Assembly (NCBI RefSeq): GCF_019279795.1
Contig: NC_056725.1
Coordinates: 1,611,308,817 to 1,611,372,816 of the forward strand
DNA: 64,000 bases
Reading direction: 5' to 3'
Origin: Protopterus annectens
Lineage: Eukaryota; Chordata; Ceratodontiformes; Protopteridae
Every line of letters begins with the position of its first letter. Positions within the stretch are counted from its first letter, which is position 1. The notes below the pieces were generated by a model. That model did not search any database. It saw only the letters and a program-made list of their open reading frames with translations, and had not been told where the DNA came from. Of this stretch, positions 63,875 to 64,000 are shown one piece after another. The translations under genes were made by a program, and so were the position numbers.

Positions 63875-64000
63875 GTACCACACCAGCAAGAGACAACATT
63901 CAAGACTCAGGAAACACCAAAATGTTAAATTTACAAAGCTTTTGGGTTACGACCATTCTTCAGTGCATATAAAACAATAATTAAAAACATTTATTATATA
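63875..64000 (-). mobile_element. Possible Penelope-like element terminus at the window edge
   Basis: On the minus strand it reads 'gcactgaagaatggtcgtaa', 'cccaaaagctttgtaaattt', 'aacattttggtgtttcctga'. The order CTGAAGA, a short GGT/ACC stem, then CAAA looks like a degenerate hammerhead-type core (CUGANGA ... GAAA), a feature of Penelope-like termini. The element runs beyond the window and abuts a (TA)n tract. Identification is tentative. Confidence 0.4.

Noticed and set aside
1-64000. Host protein-coding exons
   Set aside because: I looked for frames with non-transposon domains or paired splice sites around conserved-looking frames and found none. Small non-domain exons cannot be excluded by eye.

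Overview
This window is eukaryotic, repeat-dense DNA in which I find no convincing host gene, no rRNA or tRNA gene and no CRISPR. Nearly everything recognisable is transposable element: CR1-type and L2/CR1-type LINEs, three DIRS-like tyrosine-recombinase retrotransposons, a Penelope-like element, tRNA-derived SINEs with a V-SINE-like core, MITEs, a huge palindromic DNA-transposon-like element and many (TA)n/(CA)n microsatellites. This mix (DIRS, CR1/L2, Penelope and V-SINE-like together, with nested insertions and long empty spacers) suggests a vertebrate with a large genome, such as a lungfish or an amphibian. That assignment is an inference.

Layout. 0.6-1.7 kb: degenerate short tandem repeats. 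1.9-4.6 kb: broken CR1 LINE pieces. 4.7-6.1 kb (minus): 3' half of a Penelope-like element with a GIY-YIG domain. 6-12.9 kb: mostly unassigned, with SINE and CR1-tail fragments. 13.0-19.5 kb: DIRS copy 1, split by a palindrome-tipped MITE (14.56-14.88 kb) and a minus-strand LINE (16.3-18.5 kb). 21.8-22.15 kb: V-SINE-like element. 24.44-30.72 kb: DIRS copy 2 with recognisable inverted terminal repeats and an internal complementary region. About 32.4-35.355 kb and 42.803-44.14 kb: DIRS copy 3, interrupted by a 7.4-kb LINE (35.356-42.80 kb). 44.54-45.616 kb and 56.711-59.62 kb: a second LINE of the same family, interrupted by an 11.09-kb imperfect palindrome with an 8-bp hAT-type target duplication. 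59.6-64 kb: microsatellites, hairpins, MITEs and a possible Penelope terminus at the window edge.

The most striking object is the 5' region of the 7.4-kb LINE. It contains a 2,104-bp unit made of a TATA-containing promoter block, a 71-bp exon A, a 1,070-bp GT-AG intron, a 131-bp exon B and a 467-bp block C. Upstream of this unit lies an intronless version: exon A fused directly to four head-to-tail copies of exon B, followed by a second block C. Every junction falls on a splice boundary, and the element's first base corresponds to a point 30 bp downstream of the internal TATA box. The simplest reading is that the source LINE carried at least five tandem promoter/exon units, that its transcript was partly spliced, and that the spliced RNA was reverse-transcribed into this site. 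Tandem units would let a LINE keep a promoter lying upstream of its own start site. The ORF behind it starts with a hydrophobic leader and a 2A-like GDIHPNPGP motif ahead of the endonuclease and reverse transcriptase, but it is broken by several frameshifts.
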